This document shows, in pieces, positions 28,341 to 36,610 of a stretch of DNA of 50,937 nt. The position numbers and the translations under genes are program-made. This DNA comes from Syntrophobacteraceae bacterium (GTDB taxonomy: Bacteria > Desulfobacterota > Syntrophobacteria > Syntrophobacterales > Syntrophobacteraceae): assembly GCA_031292195.1 (NCBI GenBank), contig JARLHP010000141.1:1-50937 (forward strand). The letters run 5' to 3'. Under the pieces are notes generated by a model. That model searched no databases. It saw nothing but the letters and a program-made list of their open reading frames with translations, and was not told the origin of the DNA. Position 1 is the stretch's first letter, and every line of letters begins with the position of its first letter.

Positions 28341-29525
28341 TCACTCCTTAAGGTCCGGCGCGTAAACCGGTAGAGGACGAAGCCCCGCCCAGATGCTCTC
28401 CTGCGGCGGGACGTCCTGGCTTTTAGTCTGCATGTAGATACTTTCCAGGTCGCTTATGGTCACATCGCGTCCGCCAAGGCCGGCGATAAAGCTAAAGACC
28501 TCCGGACGCTCAGGCAGATCGCAGAGCGCGGCCTTTACTTCCCCGGCGAATATGCCGCCTGAGCCGAAAGAAAAATTGCGGTCTATCACCGCCGCCTTGC
28601 GGACGTTTTTGAGATACCCGCGGATGCTTTCGGCCGGAAAAGGCCTGAAGAGCTTTATCTTGAGAATCCCCGCCTTTTCGCCCCGGCTTCTCAGCTCCTT
28701 CAAAAGCTGACGGCAGGTGCTGGTAATCGTGCCCGATGTCACCAGGATGATTTCGGCATCTTCACACGAGATCGCCTCGACCGCGCCATAACTTCGCCCG
28801 AAGATTCGCCTGAATTCCTCCTCCATTTCCGCAAAACCGCCCAGGGCCACCTTCATCCCGTCCTGGATGCTGCGGCGCATTTCCATGTAGACGTCCGGGG
28901 GGGCCATCTGGTTGAAAGCGCACGGTTTTTCGGTATTGAGCATGAATCTTGGCCTAAAGGCGGGCAGAAACCGATCCGCTTCTTCCTGGCCGGGAACGTC
29001 CACCGGTTCATAGGTGTGGGATAGATAGAAGGCGTCCAGCACCACCATGACGGGCAGGCTGACCTGTTCGGCCAGCCGGAAAGCCTGGAGGGTGGTGTCG
29101 AGGACCTCCTGGCCCGTCTCGCAGTAGAGCTGAATCCAGCCGGTATCGCGCTGGGCCAGACTGTCGGTTTGATCCGTCCAGATGTTCCAACCGGGGGCCA
29201 GGGCCCGGTTCACCTCGGCCAGCACGATGGGGAGCCTGGCGCCCGAAGCCCAGTGGAGCAACTCGTGCATCAGCGCCAGCCCCTGGGAGGAGGTGGCCGT
29301 AAAGGTGCGCACTCCCGCGCTGGAGGCCCCGATCAGGGCGGCCATGGCCGAATGTTCGCTCTCAACTCTCAAATAGCGGGCCTTTAGCGAGCCGTCCGCG
29401 CAAAAGTCGGAAAGCCGCTCCACAATGTGGGTCTGCGGCGTGATCGGATAAGCGGCTATGACGTCCGCTCTGGCCAACCGCACGGCCTCGGCTACCGAAT
29501 GGCTTCCTTCCAGGACCCTTTTCAT
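28341..29525 (-). CDS. porA: Ketoacid:ferredoxin oxidoreductase, alpha subunit
   Basis: A 394-residue alpha subunit. The N-terminal pyrimidine-binding TPP domain starts GSHSVAEAVRLARADVIAAYPITPQTHIVERLSDF, with RVESEHSAMAALIGASSAGVRTFTATSSQGLALMHE. The C-terminal domain (EIILVTSGTITSTCRQLLKEL) resembles transketolase domain II. It forms the oxidoreductase with beta, gamma and the delta-like ferredoxin domain. It should belong to the gamma / GltD-PorD / alpha / beta operon, but 310 bases of repeat and pseudogene separate it from the upstream gene, so it may need its own promoter. Confidence 0.93.
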   Translation of the reverse strand: MKRVLEGSHSVAEAVRLARADVIAAYPITPQTHIVERLSDFCADGSLKARYLRVESEHSAMAALIGASSAGVRTFTATSSQGLALMHELLHWASGARLPIVLAEVNRALAPGWNIWTDQTDSLAQRDTGWIQLYCETGQEVLDTTLQAFRLAEQVSLPVMVVLDAFYLSHTYEPVDVPGQEEADRFLPAFRPRFMLNTEKPCAFNQMAPPDVYMEMRRSIQDGMKVALGGFAEMEEEFRRIFGRSYGAVEAISCEDAEIILVTSGTITSTCRQLLKELRSRGEKAGILKIKLFRPFPAESIRGYLKNVRKAAVIDRNFSFGSGGIFAGEVKAALCDLPERPEVFSFIAGLGGRDVTISDLESIYMQTKSQDVPPQESIWAGLRPLPVYAPDLKE

Positions 29526-29551
29526 CGCTCCCCCAGTCGAAAAGAAAATCT

Positions 29552-29568
29552 ACCGCGGAGACGCAGAG
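29552..29568. repeat. Left flank repeat of GxxExxY remnant
   Basis: accgcggagacgcagag, which is the inverted counterpart of ctctcgcgtctctgcggt at 29812-29829. The pair brackets the GxxExxY remnant. Confidence 0.7.
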
Positions 29569-29583
29569 ATCGCGGAGAGTATC

Positions 29584-29794
29584 TCATTCCTTTAAACCCA
29601 AGACAATTCTTCTGATGCCATCCTTCAGGACTCTGACGTTGAAGTTTATCAATAACGCCACCTTCCATCCACCAAGCACACGCTAGGCTGTTGGGCTAAG
29701 CGTAGCGCAGCCCAACAAGAACGAGTTTCGTATCCCTGTGCACATCAATAGCAGCCCAGATGACTTCAGCAGCCCCGGTGATTTCCTTTGTCAT
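29584..29794 (-). pseudogene. GxxExxY protein remnant, middle deleted
   Basis: The minus strand from ATG 29794 reads MTKEITGAAEVIWAAIDVHR, which matches the start of GxxExxY-family proteins, then breaks. After a gttgggct palindrome (29689-29717) a second reading block, up to the TGA at 29584-29586, encodes VALLINFNVRVLKDGIRRIV and LGLKE, the exact C-terminal signature of the same family. The middle of about 75 residues, with the GxxExxY motif itself, is gone. This family belongs to the PD-(D/E)xK nuclease superfamily. Imperfect inverted repeats flank it (29552-29568 and 29812-29829). It is wedged between porA and the GltD-PorD fusion gene. Confidence 0.85.
29689..29717. repeat. TGTTGGGCT palindromic repeat in pseudogene
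   Basis: A perfect tgttgggct/agcccaaca inverted repeat, related to 18777-18808. It lies at the internal deletion point of the GxxExxY remnant and introduces the stop that ends the N-terminal block. Confidence 0.8.
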
Positions 29795-29835
29795 GGCTCA
29801 CTCTCAGCGCTCTCTCGCGTCTCTGCGGTGGATGT

Positions 29836-31140
29836 TCAGTTCTTTTCCAGGCTCATGGCGTTGCGGGGACATTCCACCACGCAGATGCCGCACCCCTTGC
29901 AATGGTCGTAGTCAATCAGCCGTTTGCCGGAACCGCTTTCGATAACCACCGCCAGGTCGGGGCAATAGAGGCGGCAGTTGTCGCATTGATTGCAAAGGCC
30001 GCAGTTGAAGCATCGCTGCGCCTCTTTTTCAGCCATGCCGGCCGAGATTCTGAGGTCTATCTCAGCCGGGGTTGCACCGCTTTCATCCCTGAGCAGTCCT
30101 GGCTGCGCCACCTTGGGAGCGAATTGGAAATGATCTATGTTGATTTCGCTAAAAGCCACCACATGGCGATTTCGCGCACATCGCGGCCCCCCCATGTATA
30201 TTTCCATGGAAAGCGAGGGACCGTCTCCCACCCGGCAGCTTTCAAGGTCCTGCAAAACGGCCTCCGGACCTTTTTGGAAAAGTATATCCAATCCGATTGC
30301 CGCTTCCTTGCCGGTTGCCACCTCGTGGGCCACGCTCTTTATGTGTGAGGCAAAAACTCCGCCGTAGACAATAACGGGAGGCCCCGGGACAATCAGCGAA
30401 CCGGACAACCGCGGGGCCCCCTCCCGCTCCGCGGAAGCCACCTCTTCACCCGTGACGGGGAGCCCTTCGCCCCCGGATTTTCCGCAGCCGATAAAAACGG
30501 CGTCATATCCCCCCCGGATTTCCTCCAGGAAGGCTTTTGTGAGCGGTTTTGCGCAGTAAAGGGCAAACCCGGCCCCGCGGACTTGTTCTATTTCGGCATT
30601 GAGGACCGAAACGGGCAATCTGTTGGCCGGGGTAGCGTAGCGCAGGACCCCGCCCGGTTCGGGCGCCGATTCGAACACATCGCACCCGTAACCCAGGCGG
30701 GCAAGAAACCAGGCCGCGGCCAGCCCGAGGGGGCCGGCGCCCAGGACGGCTACTTTTCGGTTCCTGGACTCAAATCGCTTCAGGCGGGGTTTGAACCCGT
30801 TCCTGGCCGCAGTGTCGGCCAGGAATCGTTCGATCACATGAATGGTGATCCCCTCGTCGAACTCGCGCCGGTTGCATTTCGTCTCGCAGGGGTGGAAGCA
30901 CACCCGACCGCACACCGCGGGAAAGGGGTTCTCCTCCAGGATGGTTTCCCACGCCTCCTTGAAAAGCCCCCGGGCCGTAAGCATTTCTATGCGTGCGATG
31001 TCCTCTCCGGCCGGGCAGGCCGCGCAGCAGGGGGCCCTTTTTTCGTCGTAGCGGGGCCGCAGGAATCGCCATGACCCGGTCTTGTTGCTTTCGGTGGTGC
31101 TGGAGGAATGAGGGACGAACAGGGAAATTAAATCCTTCAT
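29836..31140 (-). CDS. GltD-like flavoprotein fused to PorD-type ferredoxin
   Basis: A 434-residue fusion. An N-terminal GltD-type cysteine domain (CCAACPAGEDIARIE and VCGRVCFHPCETKCNR, residues about 38-95) is followed by an NAD(P)/FAD-binding domain (KVAVLGAGPLGLAAAWFLARLGY from about 128). The C-terminus is a two-cluster ferredoxin (CFNCGLCNQCDNCRLYCPD and CKGCGICVVECP, about 370-425) of the PorD/delta type. It may link the ketoacid oxidoreductase to NAD(P)H, letting the complex use both ferredoxin and pyridine nucleotide. Its ATG overlaps the stop of the gamma gene (ATGA), showing coupled translation. The two activities are inferred from domains. Confidence 0.85.
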   Translation of the reverse strand: MKDLISLFVPHSSSTTESNKTGSWRFLRPRYDEKRAPCCAACPAGEDIARIEMLTARGLFKEAWETILEENPFPAVCGRVCFHPCETKCNRREFDEGITIHVIERFLADTAARNGFKPRLKRFESRNRKVAVLGAGPLGLAAAWFLARLGYGCDVFESAPEPGGVLRYATPANRLPVSVLNAEIEQVRGAGFALYCAKPLTKAFLEEIRGGYDAVFIGCGKSGGEGLPVTGEEVASAEREGAPRLSGSLIVPGPPVIVYGGVFASHIKSVAHEVATGKEAAIGLDILFQKGPEAVLQDLESCRVGDGPSLSMEIYMGGPRCARNRHVVAFSEINIDHFQFAPKVAQPGLLRDESGATPAEIDLRISAGMAEKEAQRCFNCGLCNQCDNCRLYCPDLAVVIESGSGKRLIDYDHCKGCGICVVECPRNAMSLEKN

Positions 31141-31694
31141 TTTGTGATCCCCGCTACCCGTTCATAAGCCTTTCGGGCGGCTTCGATATTGATTTCCAGT
31201 TTTTCCCCCATCTCTTCCTCGATGGCGCCGGCCACCGCATCCATCGGGGGGGCGCCCAGAATACGGGCGAAGGCGCCCATCATGGCCGTGTTGACTATGG
31301 GGTGGGTGCGCGTTCCGAGCCCCAGTTGAAGAGCAATCTCGGTAGCGTCCACCCAGGCAAGGCGGAAGTTGGAAAATCGGGCGACGTCGGCGGGGGGAGC
31401 GGGAGAATTGAGCAGGATCCGGCCCATCGGCTTAAGACCCCGCGTGACATCGATTCCTTCCAGAAGGGTGGTGTCCAGGACAACGACATGGTCGGGCGTG
31501 TAGGAGTTGGTCCTGATGAGGATTTCTTCGGTATCCAGCCTCAGGTAGGCTTCCACCGGCGCCCCCCGGCGCTCGACCCCGAAAAGAGGAAAGCTCTGTA
31601 CCTGGTAGCCGGCGCGAAAGAAGGCTTTTGCGAGCAAAATGGTGGCCACCACCGCCCCCTGCCCCCCGCGCCCGTGAAAGCGTATCTCCAGCAT
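31137..31694 (-). CDS. porC: Ketoacid:ferredoxin oxidoreductase, gamma subunit
   Basis: A 185-residue gamma subunit, typical for the family. The N-terminal signature MLEIRFHGRGGQGAVVATILLA is complete, followed by FPLFGVERRGAPVEAYLRL and the GLGTRTHPIVNTAMMGAFARILG segment. The ATG at 31694 puts the signature at the N-terminus; 28 open codons upstream are not native. It is the first enzyme gene after the XRE-cupin regulator (29 bases) and overlaps the GltD-PorD fusion. Confidence 0.93.
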   Translation of the reverse strand: MLEIRFHGRGGQGAVVATILLAKAFFRAGYQVQSFPLFGVERRGAPVEAYLRLDTEEILIRTNSYTPDHVVVLDTTLLEGIDVTRGLKPMGRILLNSPAPPADVARFSNFRLAWVDATEIALQLGLGTRTHPIVNTAMMGAFARILGAPPMDAVAGAIEEEMGEKLEINIEAARKAYERVAGITK

Positions 31695-31723
31695 GACCGC
31701 TCCCTTCCAAAAAAACCCGGCGC

Positions 31724-32326
31724 CTAAACCTTGCTCCAGACGACCACGATCGCTTTTGCGCTCCGGTCCCCAAGACATCGGAAACTGTGGCCGATATTAG
31801 ACACGAAATAGATGCTGTCGCCCGGGTCAAGCACTTCCACCCGGTTGTGCGTGCGGAACTCGAGTTTACCTTCCAGAAGGGTCAGGAACTCCTCGCCCTC
31901 ATGGCTGGCGAACACCATCTCACCGGTATCCCGGGCAGGAAATTCAACCAGGAAAGGCTCCATATGTTTATCGCTCTTCCTGGTTTCGAGCGCTTCGTAG
32001 ATGTAGTTGACCTCGCCCTTCAGGTGATGGGGACGCCGAGAGATTTTGACCCGTTCGGAAAGCCTTGTCAGGGCGATTTCCTCGCTTTCCGGTTTTTCCT
32101 GGAAAAAGCAGCCCATCCCCACGTCCAGGGCTTTGGCGATTTTAAGCAGGCTCGAAACCGGCGGCGTAGTCTCGCAGGCCTCTATTTGAGACAATTCCTC
32201 TTTACTCAAACCCGTCTTGGCGGCCATGTCATGCAGGGTGAAACGGTGTTTTTCGCGGATCTCTCTTACCCTGGCGCCGATCTTAAGCGCCTCCCCGACC
32301 GCGTGATCATCTTCCATCCGCGCCAT
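31724..32326 (-). CDS. XRE-family regulator with cupin sensor domain
   Basis: A 200-residue transcription factor. The N-terminal helix-turn-helix (about residues 17-70, VREIREKHRFTLHDMAAKTGLSKEELSQIE) is followed by a C-terminal cupin (about 115-200, EGEEFLTLLEGKLEFRTHNRVEVLDPGDSIYFVSNIGHSFRC). The start at 32326 follows a near-perfect AAAGGAGG. This architecture usually regulates the adjacent operon in response to a small metabolite bound by the cupin. It is upstream of and on the same strand as porC (29-base gap), so autoregulation together with the por operon is likely. The ligand is unknown. Confidence 0.9.
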   Translation of the reverse strand: MARMEDDHAVGEALKIGARVREIREKHRFTLHDMAAKTGLSKEELSQIEACETTPPVSSLLKIAKALDVGMGCFFQEKPESEEIALTRLSERVKISRRPHHLKGEVNYIYEALETRKSDKHMEPFLVEFPARDTGEMVFASHEGEEFLTLLEGKLEFRTHNRVEVLDPGDSIYFVSNIGHSFRCLGDRSAKAIVVVWSKV

Positions 32327-32828
32327 ATGGCCTCCTTTCGGACTCGCTCCTGATCGCTGATAAAAAGCCCCACAAAACGAATACTTCAACCCGAATCGAT
32401 CGGCAACCGCGCCGCATAAGGCAAGCATTTCATCTTATCATATTCCAGAGTTTAGACCACCATTCGCCGAGCTTGTTTACGCCGGCGCCCATCCGGAAAC
32501 CCGTGTCGTTACAACGGTGGGGGAGCGAAGTGGGGTGATCACACCCGTCCACCCTACACCTGGCGCGGATCTGCGGAAACACCCGAAAACCATTATCCCT
32601 TCGCGCCTTCGCCCGGTTAGCCCGGACGCACGGTGTCCGGGCCAACCCCGGTCCGTAGCGGCTTTTGGTGGTGTGGGGTGTGGCCGATTGCCCCTAAGGA
32701 GCTGCTTTGAAAAGCTGGTCGCGGCTGGAAGCCCGCACCTCAGCCCAGGAAGGCATGCGAACTTTTCGCCTATTCCGGGTGTCCCGGGGAACCTCCTTAA
32801 TCGCGCCCAGCCTTTGCGAGCGGAGTTA
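32327..32828. other. Intergenic stretch with repeat-like GC-rich DNA
   Basis: No gene is seen in these 502 bases. Around 32590-32650 the reverse strand reads gcccggacaccgtgcgtccgggc followed by gcgaaggcgcgaagggataatgg, the same succession as 6110-6190. Around 32711-32735 is a half copy of the ggctggaagcc repeat found complete at 35194-35233. The regulator's promoter should lie near 32330-32450. Confidence 0.55.
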
Positions 32829-33134
32829 TCAGTGCCGCCGTTTTGCAATTCGCGTCCTCCATGATTTGGGATCGCGATGTAGATGCATTACGGAAACTAC
32901 AAGCAAAGAATCTCCCCCGACCTGATAGATGATTCCATATGGAAAACGCCTGGTCCGGCAGCGTCTTGTTCTCTTTGAGATAAGAGGCCATGCTTCAGGA
33001 TATTCGATAATTCTGAGGATAGCCGCTTGAACTTCCTCAGAAAAGTTCGTGCCAAGCCCAGCCCCTTGTGAGTTATAGTATTCGATGGCCTCCAAAAACT
33101 CCGCCTGTGCAGGTTCAAGGAACTGAACATCCAT
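32829..33134 (-). CDS. ParE/RelE-family toxin
   Basis: A 101-residue type II toxin. FLEPAQAEFLEAIEYYNSQGAGLGTNFSEEVQAAILRI is the ParE N-terminal helical hairpin, and RTRRFPYGIIYQVGGDSLLVVSVMHLHRDPKSWRTR is the family's C-terminal beta-sheet and basic tail. ParE-type toxins poison gyrase, while RelE relatives cut mRNA; sequence alone leaves which one open. It follows its antitoxin with a one-base overlap (TGATG). Confidence 0.9.
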   Translation of the reverse strand: MDVQFLEPAQAEFLEAIEYYNSQGAGLGTNFSEEVQAAILRIIEYPEAWPLISKRTRRCRTRRFPYGIIYQVGGDSLLVVSVMHLHRDPKSWRTRIAKRRH

Positions 33135-33361
33135 CAGGACTTCTTATCCAGTTGCTCGAAAACCTGTTTGGCTGAAATCGTCTTGATTTCGCCCCGATCA
33201 AAGGCATCCAGACGCTCTTCCGCCTCCTTCGCCCATAGGACATCTATAGCCTCCCGGGACGGAGGGTCCAGGCTCGACAACAGATGCTCGGCGATTTCCG
33301 CCCGCTCGGCAGGTGGAAGCGCCAACGCCTCTTTCAGGACCTCCGTGCTTTTCGACAACAT
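33134..33361 (-). CDS. Addiction-module antitoxin
   Basis: A 75-residue antitoxin of the addiction-module component family. LKEALALPPAERAEIAEHLLSSLD and the C-terminal helix VLWAKEAEERLDAFDRGEIKTISAKQVFEQL are typical. The ATG at 33361 has AGGGAG at good spacing; a GTG three codons earlier is less likely. It precedes the ParE-like toxin gene, its cognate partner. No classical DNA-binding domain is visible, so regulation of the pair may be indirect. Confidence 0.9.
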   Translation of the reverse strand: MLSKSTEVLKEALALPPAERAEIAEHLLSSLDPPSREAIDVLWAKEAEERLDAFDRGEIKTISAKQVFEQLDKKS

Positions 33362-33496
33362 GGTGGTCACTCCCTTTTTTAAAAAAACATCGTTTAGCGA
33401 GTCGCCTTTTGCAGCCGAGTGTGATCAGGCGCAAGCCGGATGCCTGAGATTCGACACTTCCGATCACATCTCTCTAACCGAACCTCATTTTACTCA

Positions 33497-34588
33497 TCAC
33501 ATAATCTCCGCGATAGGCCGCACCAGTTCACGAATCGCCCCGGTGCCGACCACTTCCAGGAACTCCTCGCCAAGACGCTTGCCGGCCTCGATGACTTCAG
33601 TCCAATAAGCGATGCGCTCTTCATCCCGTCCACGGAAAGTGGGGAAATCCTCCCTGTCCGGGATCTTTTTATACGGCAGATTTTCAACGAACTCTTTGGA
33701 CGGAGAAACCATGAGCATGCGCTCCACGTTTGCTTCCCGAGGCTTCCTCCACGAAAGGTGCTTATCGAACCAGCCCGGTATTATCCTGTTTGCATAGTGC
33801 GGGAAAAGAATCAGTCCATCTGCGCTTTGGCCGTTTCGCAGGAGCGGCAGATCGAAATGGTAGTCCAGGATCCCGCCGTCCCGATACATCCCGGGCGGAG
33901 CATCGGCAATGTTTTTCACCCCGCACATGACCAGGGGGATGGCCCCGGAGGCCATTAAAACGTCTTTTAAGTTTTCGGCCGAAAGGGGCGCCTTTCTGGT
34001 CTGGAAGTCCGCCTTCTCACCCAGCGGCGGGGAATTCCTGGGGTCGCAGAAAAGCACCCTGTCGCACAAAAACCCCAGGGCGTTTCTGTTCACGGCGTTA
34101 TATAGGGCGGCATCGATGAGCCCCAGGCCCAACAACACCTTGTTGTCACTGGCGAGCGGCCATTTGCAGTGAGTTGCAAAAACGGTCAGTCTCAAGAAGG
34201 GATGGCTCAATATCTGCTCTATTCCGCTCTCGCCCAGGAGAACATCACGTACCTTCTCGCATTCCAGCGTGATTTCCTCTCGTCCGGGATGGAGCGAATA
34301 ACTCTGGGCGACATAGGCGGCCAGGAATCGGTCCAGGGCCGCCGAGGGGTCGCTTTGCGAAACCGCCGCAAATCGCCATGCCCCGATAGACGAGCCAAAC
34401 AGGAAAAGCGGTTCGTTCCTCCCCGCAAACCATGTGGAGAACATAGCGCGGTCCAGGCCGTAGAGAACAAGCCACTTCGGTCCACCGGCCGCTCCCAGGA
34501 CAGCTTTGATCATCGATGGACTGAGCCCGTCGCGGCTGATGGCTTCCATCGCTTTTGTCCCTGCATAGAAAACGAGATTACTCGACAT
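33497..34588 (-). CDS. Patatin-like phospholipase
   Basis: A 363-residue patatin-family lipase. The serine nucleophile is in FLFGSSIGAWRFAA (GxSxG, about residues 64-68). An oxyanion-type glycine run, LGAAGGPKWLVLYGLDRA, lies ahead of it, and the catalytic Asp is in MYRDGGILDYHFDLP (DGG, near 237). No signal peptide is seen, so the enzyme is probably cytoplasmic or loosely membrane-associated. It is monocistronic. Substrate (phospholipid or a storage ester) cannot be deduced. The ribosome site (CGGAG) is 12 bases upstream of the ATG, somewhat far. Confidence 0.85.
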   Translation of the reverse strand: MSSNLVFYAGTKAMEAISRDGLSPSMIKAVLGAAGGPKWLVLYGLDRAMFSTWFAGRNEPLFLFGSSIGAWRFAAVSQSDPSAALDRFLAAYVAQSYSLHPGREEITLECEKVRDVLLGESGIEQILSHPFLRLTVFATHCKWPLASDNKVLLGLGLIDAALYNAVNRNALGFLCDRVLFCDPRNSPPLGEKADFQTRKAPLSAENLKDVLMASGAIPLVMCGVKNIADAPPGMYRDGGILDYHFDLPLLRNGQSADGLILFPHYANRIIPGWFDKHLSWRKPREANVERMLMVSPSKEFVENLPYKKIPDREDFPTFRGRDEERIAYWTEVIEAGKRLGEEFLEVVGTGAIRELVRPIAEIM

Positions 34589-34838
34589 AGAGAATGTACT
34601 CCGGGATAAATGGACTTATTTACTGCTTTCCACACCGCGCACAACCGGTTGATGGTGCTAAGATAGCAATGCAGGCAGAGGATTGGAAGACTTTTAAGCC
34701 CCCGGCATCGAACCATTGGAGAATCGCCGGTACGAAAAACGGGTGCTCGATGCCGCGGCTCAACGCCCCCCTATTTTCCCCTTCGCCTTGTCAATGACTC
34801 AGTGGTAACCCCACAGCATTGATTTGCCCCCCCCGCAT

Positions 34839-35062
34839 CCAATGTTGTTGAGTTAAGCGACTCAGGGGGAATCGCTGCTGCTCTTTTAGAGCGACGATCA
34901 TGATCCCGGAGGGATCAAAGCCATTAGCCGGGGGTTGAGGCCGGAGGCCGATACCCCCGGAAAGGAACGAAAAAGAAGGAGACGACCCCGTCAGGGGTCG
35001 CAGATCAAGCGGTGCTCAGACAGGCGGGAAAAGCTTGGGATTTCTTAACTCAACAACATTGG
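34839..35062. mobile_element. Inverted-repeat element, copy A (224 bp)
   Basis: The ends are a perfect 19-bp inverted repeat, ccaatgttgttgagttaag at 34839-34857 and cttaactcaacaacattgg at 35044-35062. Inside lie three hairpins: gatccc/gggatc, ccgggggt/acccccgg and gacccc/ggggtc. It encodes no plausible protein. By eye it is nearly identical to 45873-46094. Left of it is a C8 run and right of it a G-run, so no target duplication can be seen. It resembles a MITE needing a transposase from elsewhere. Confidence 0.85.
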
Positions 35063-35193
35063 CGCCGGGGGGGGGGGAGTTCTTCGAAGGGGTATTTGGT
35101 TCAGCATTGATCTTGATGTAAAACCGCCGAGTTACGACCTGTTCTGGAGCGTGGGACGCAGATAGATCGATGGTGTTGTAGGGTTGAGGTGCA

Positions 35194-35233
35194 GGCTTCC
35201 AGCCGCGATCAAGACAAATCGCAGCTGGAAGCC
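35194..35233. repeat. REP-like GGCTTCCAGC hairpin
   Basis: A perfect ggcttccagc/gctggaagcc stem, extended by gcgat/atcgc with one unpaired base on each side. It is the kind of short palindrome associated with RAYT-type transposases. A half copy lies at about 32718-32730. Confidence 0.8.
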
Positions 35234-35380
35234 GCTCCCACAAAGACTAGGAATTCCCGGCAGAACCAATTTATCATGGAGTTCTTCGGTTTCAAGAATC
35301 TCCACCTGCCAACCGATTATATCATCGGGTTAAAGTGTCATACCGGTTTCCACTCCCGCCAAATTTTGTAAACGCGGAGA

Positions 35381-36604
35381 ATGATGATGCTTCAATGCAG
35401 TATTTCCGAGGACTTCGGGTTCAAGTGGGTAAATGCGGAGGGTCGTATAGACGGATTGACCTCACCGCAAATTCATAGCTCGCTTTCCGAACTGGTCGAA
35501 AAGGGTGAACGGGTTGTCGTGGTCAATATGGAACGGGTGGGCTACGTCAGCAGCGCGGGACTTCGAGTCTTTTTGATCGTCCAAAAGCAACTGAAAAAGG
35601 TTGAGGGGGAGGTCGTTCTCTACGGGCTTTCGCCCCAAGTGGCCGCGGTTTTCCAAACCGCGGGCCTTCTTGGTTTTTTCACCACCCTGTCCACCCGGGA
35701 AGAGATCGCGGCACGGGCGGCGGCCCACCTTGCCCAAACCCCGGAGGCTTCCACCCGGATCGGAAATATCGATTTCAAGAAGGTTGGACGCAATGTCGAA
35801 AACGGCGCCTACCTCTCCATAGGCTCGCAGAAGCCGTTGGCCTGCTGTGGTTATTCGGTCGAAGACGTGGCCGAAATCGATCCGCGGGCGCTGCGGTTTG
35901 GCCTGGGTCTGGCCTGCCTTGGCGACGACTGGGGGGAGTATAAAGGGCTTTTCGGAGAAGCGATAGTAATCGAGCATTCCCTGTTCTTCTACCCGGCCCT
36001 CAAGCGTTCGGCGGTCGATTTCATGATCTTCTCGGAGCAGCAGCGGGGAGTGGGATACAGGTTTTTGCACGGCTCGGGTTTCACCGGGCAGTTCAAGTAT
36101 TTGATTTCCTTTGAAGCGGTGGAAGGGTTGGTGCTCCTCTCCGAACTGATCGAGGGGATTTTCGAGCTGGTGGGTGGCCGGCATCTTGGAGTGGTGCTGC
36201 TGGCCGAGAGCAAGGGGCTTTGGGGAATGAACCTCAAAAAAGTGCCGATTGTCGAAAACAGGCCTCAAAACGGCAAAGGCATATTCGACCCGGGAAACTT
36301 CCCGGAATGGATGGAATTTCCCATCGAGCCATCGGCTTTCAATCACATAGTGGTTGCGGCCGGAGTGGCCGCAAAAGACATCGCCTCCGCGGGTGCTCTA
36401 ATGGGGGCGGACCTTCCCGAGGAGGGGGGCTTCCATATGCACGCCGCCGTATTTGCCAAAGGTCCGCTCAGCAGGAAGCCGGAAAGCCTGGAACTGGAGC
36501 TAAAACGGGTAACGGGCGAACTGGAGGTCTTCAGGGTCCAGCACATGCTGGGACAGAGCGGTTTTGCCGGCGGCGTGGCGGGGATCGTGGAAATCGAAGG
36601 GTAG
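35381..36604 (+). CDS. STAS-domain protein with unrecognised C-terminal domain
   Basis: A 407-residue protein. Residues about 3-105 are a STAS domain of the anti-sigma-factor-antagonist type: VVVNMERVGYVSSAGLRVFLIVQKQLKK contains the usual Ser phosphorylation site region (SSAGLR). Residues about 130-400 form a domain I do not recognise, with GYSVEDVAEIDPRALRFGLGLACLGDDWGEYKGLFGEAIVIEHSLFFYP and later HIVVAAGVAAKDIASAG. Three successive ATG codons (35381, 35384, 35387) lie after GGAG; the third has the best spacing. The gene ends six bases before the permease fusion, so it probably belongs to the same operon. It could sense the transporter's state and signal through a kinase not encoded here. 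Confidence 0.75.
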   Translation: MMMLQCSISEDFGFKWVNAEGRIDGLTSPQIHSSLSELVEKGERVVVVNMERVGYVSSAGLRVFLIVQKQLKKVEGEVVLYGLSPQVAAVFQTAGLLGFFTTLSTREEIAARAAAHLAQTPEASTRIGNIDFKKVGRNVENGAYLSIGSQKPLACCGYSVEDVAEIDPRALRFGLGLACLGDDWGEYKGLFGEAIVIEHSLFFYPALKRSAVDFMIFSEQQRGVGYRFLHGSGFTGQFKYLISFEAVEGLVLLSELIEGIFELVGGRHLGVVLLAESKGLWGMNLKKVPIVENRPQNGKGIFDPGNFPEWMEFPIEPSAFNHIVVAAGVAAKDIASAGALMGADLPEEGGFHMHAAVFAKGPLSRKPESLELELKRVTGELEVFRVQHMLGQSGFAGGVAGIVEIEG

Positions 36605-36610
36605 ACGAGT

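Larger units (their letters stand above)
34589..35380. other. 792-base gap with mobile element and REP hairpin
   Basis: No intact gene is seen. The left quarter (34589-34838) shows nothing I recognise apart from a C-run. Then come the inverted-repeat element (34839-35062), a G-run, and the ggcttccagc hairpin (35194-35233). The last 150 bases, AT-rich around 35320-35345, probably contain the promoter of the STAS operon. Confidence 0.6.
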
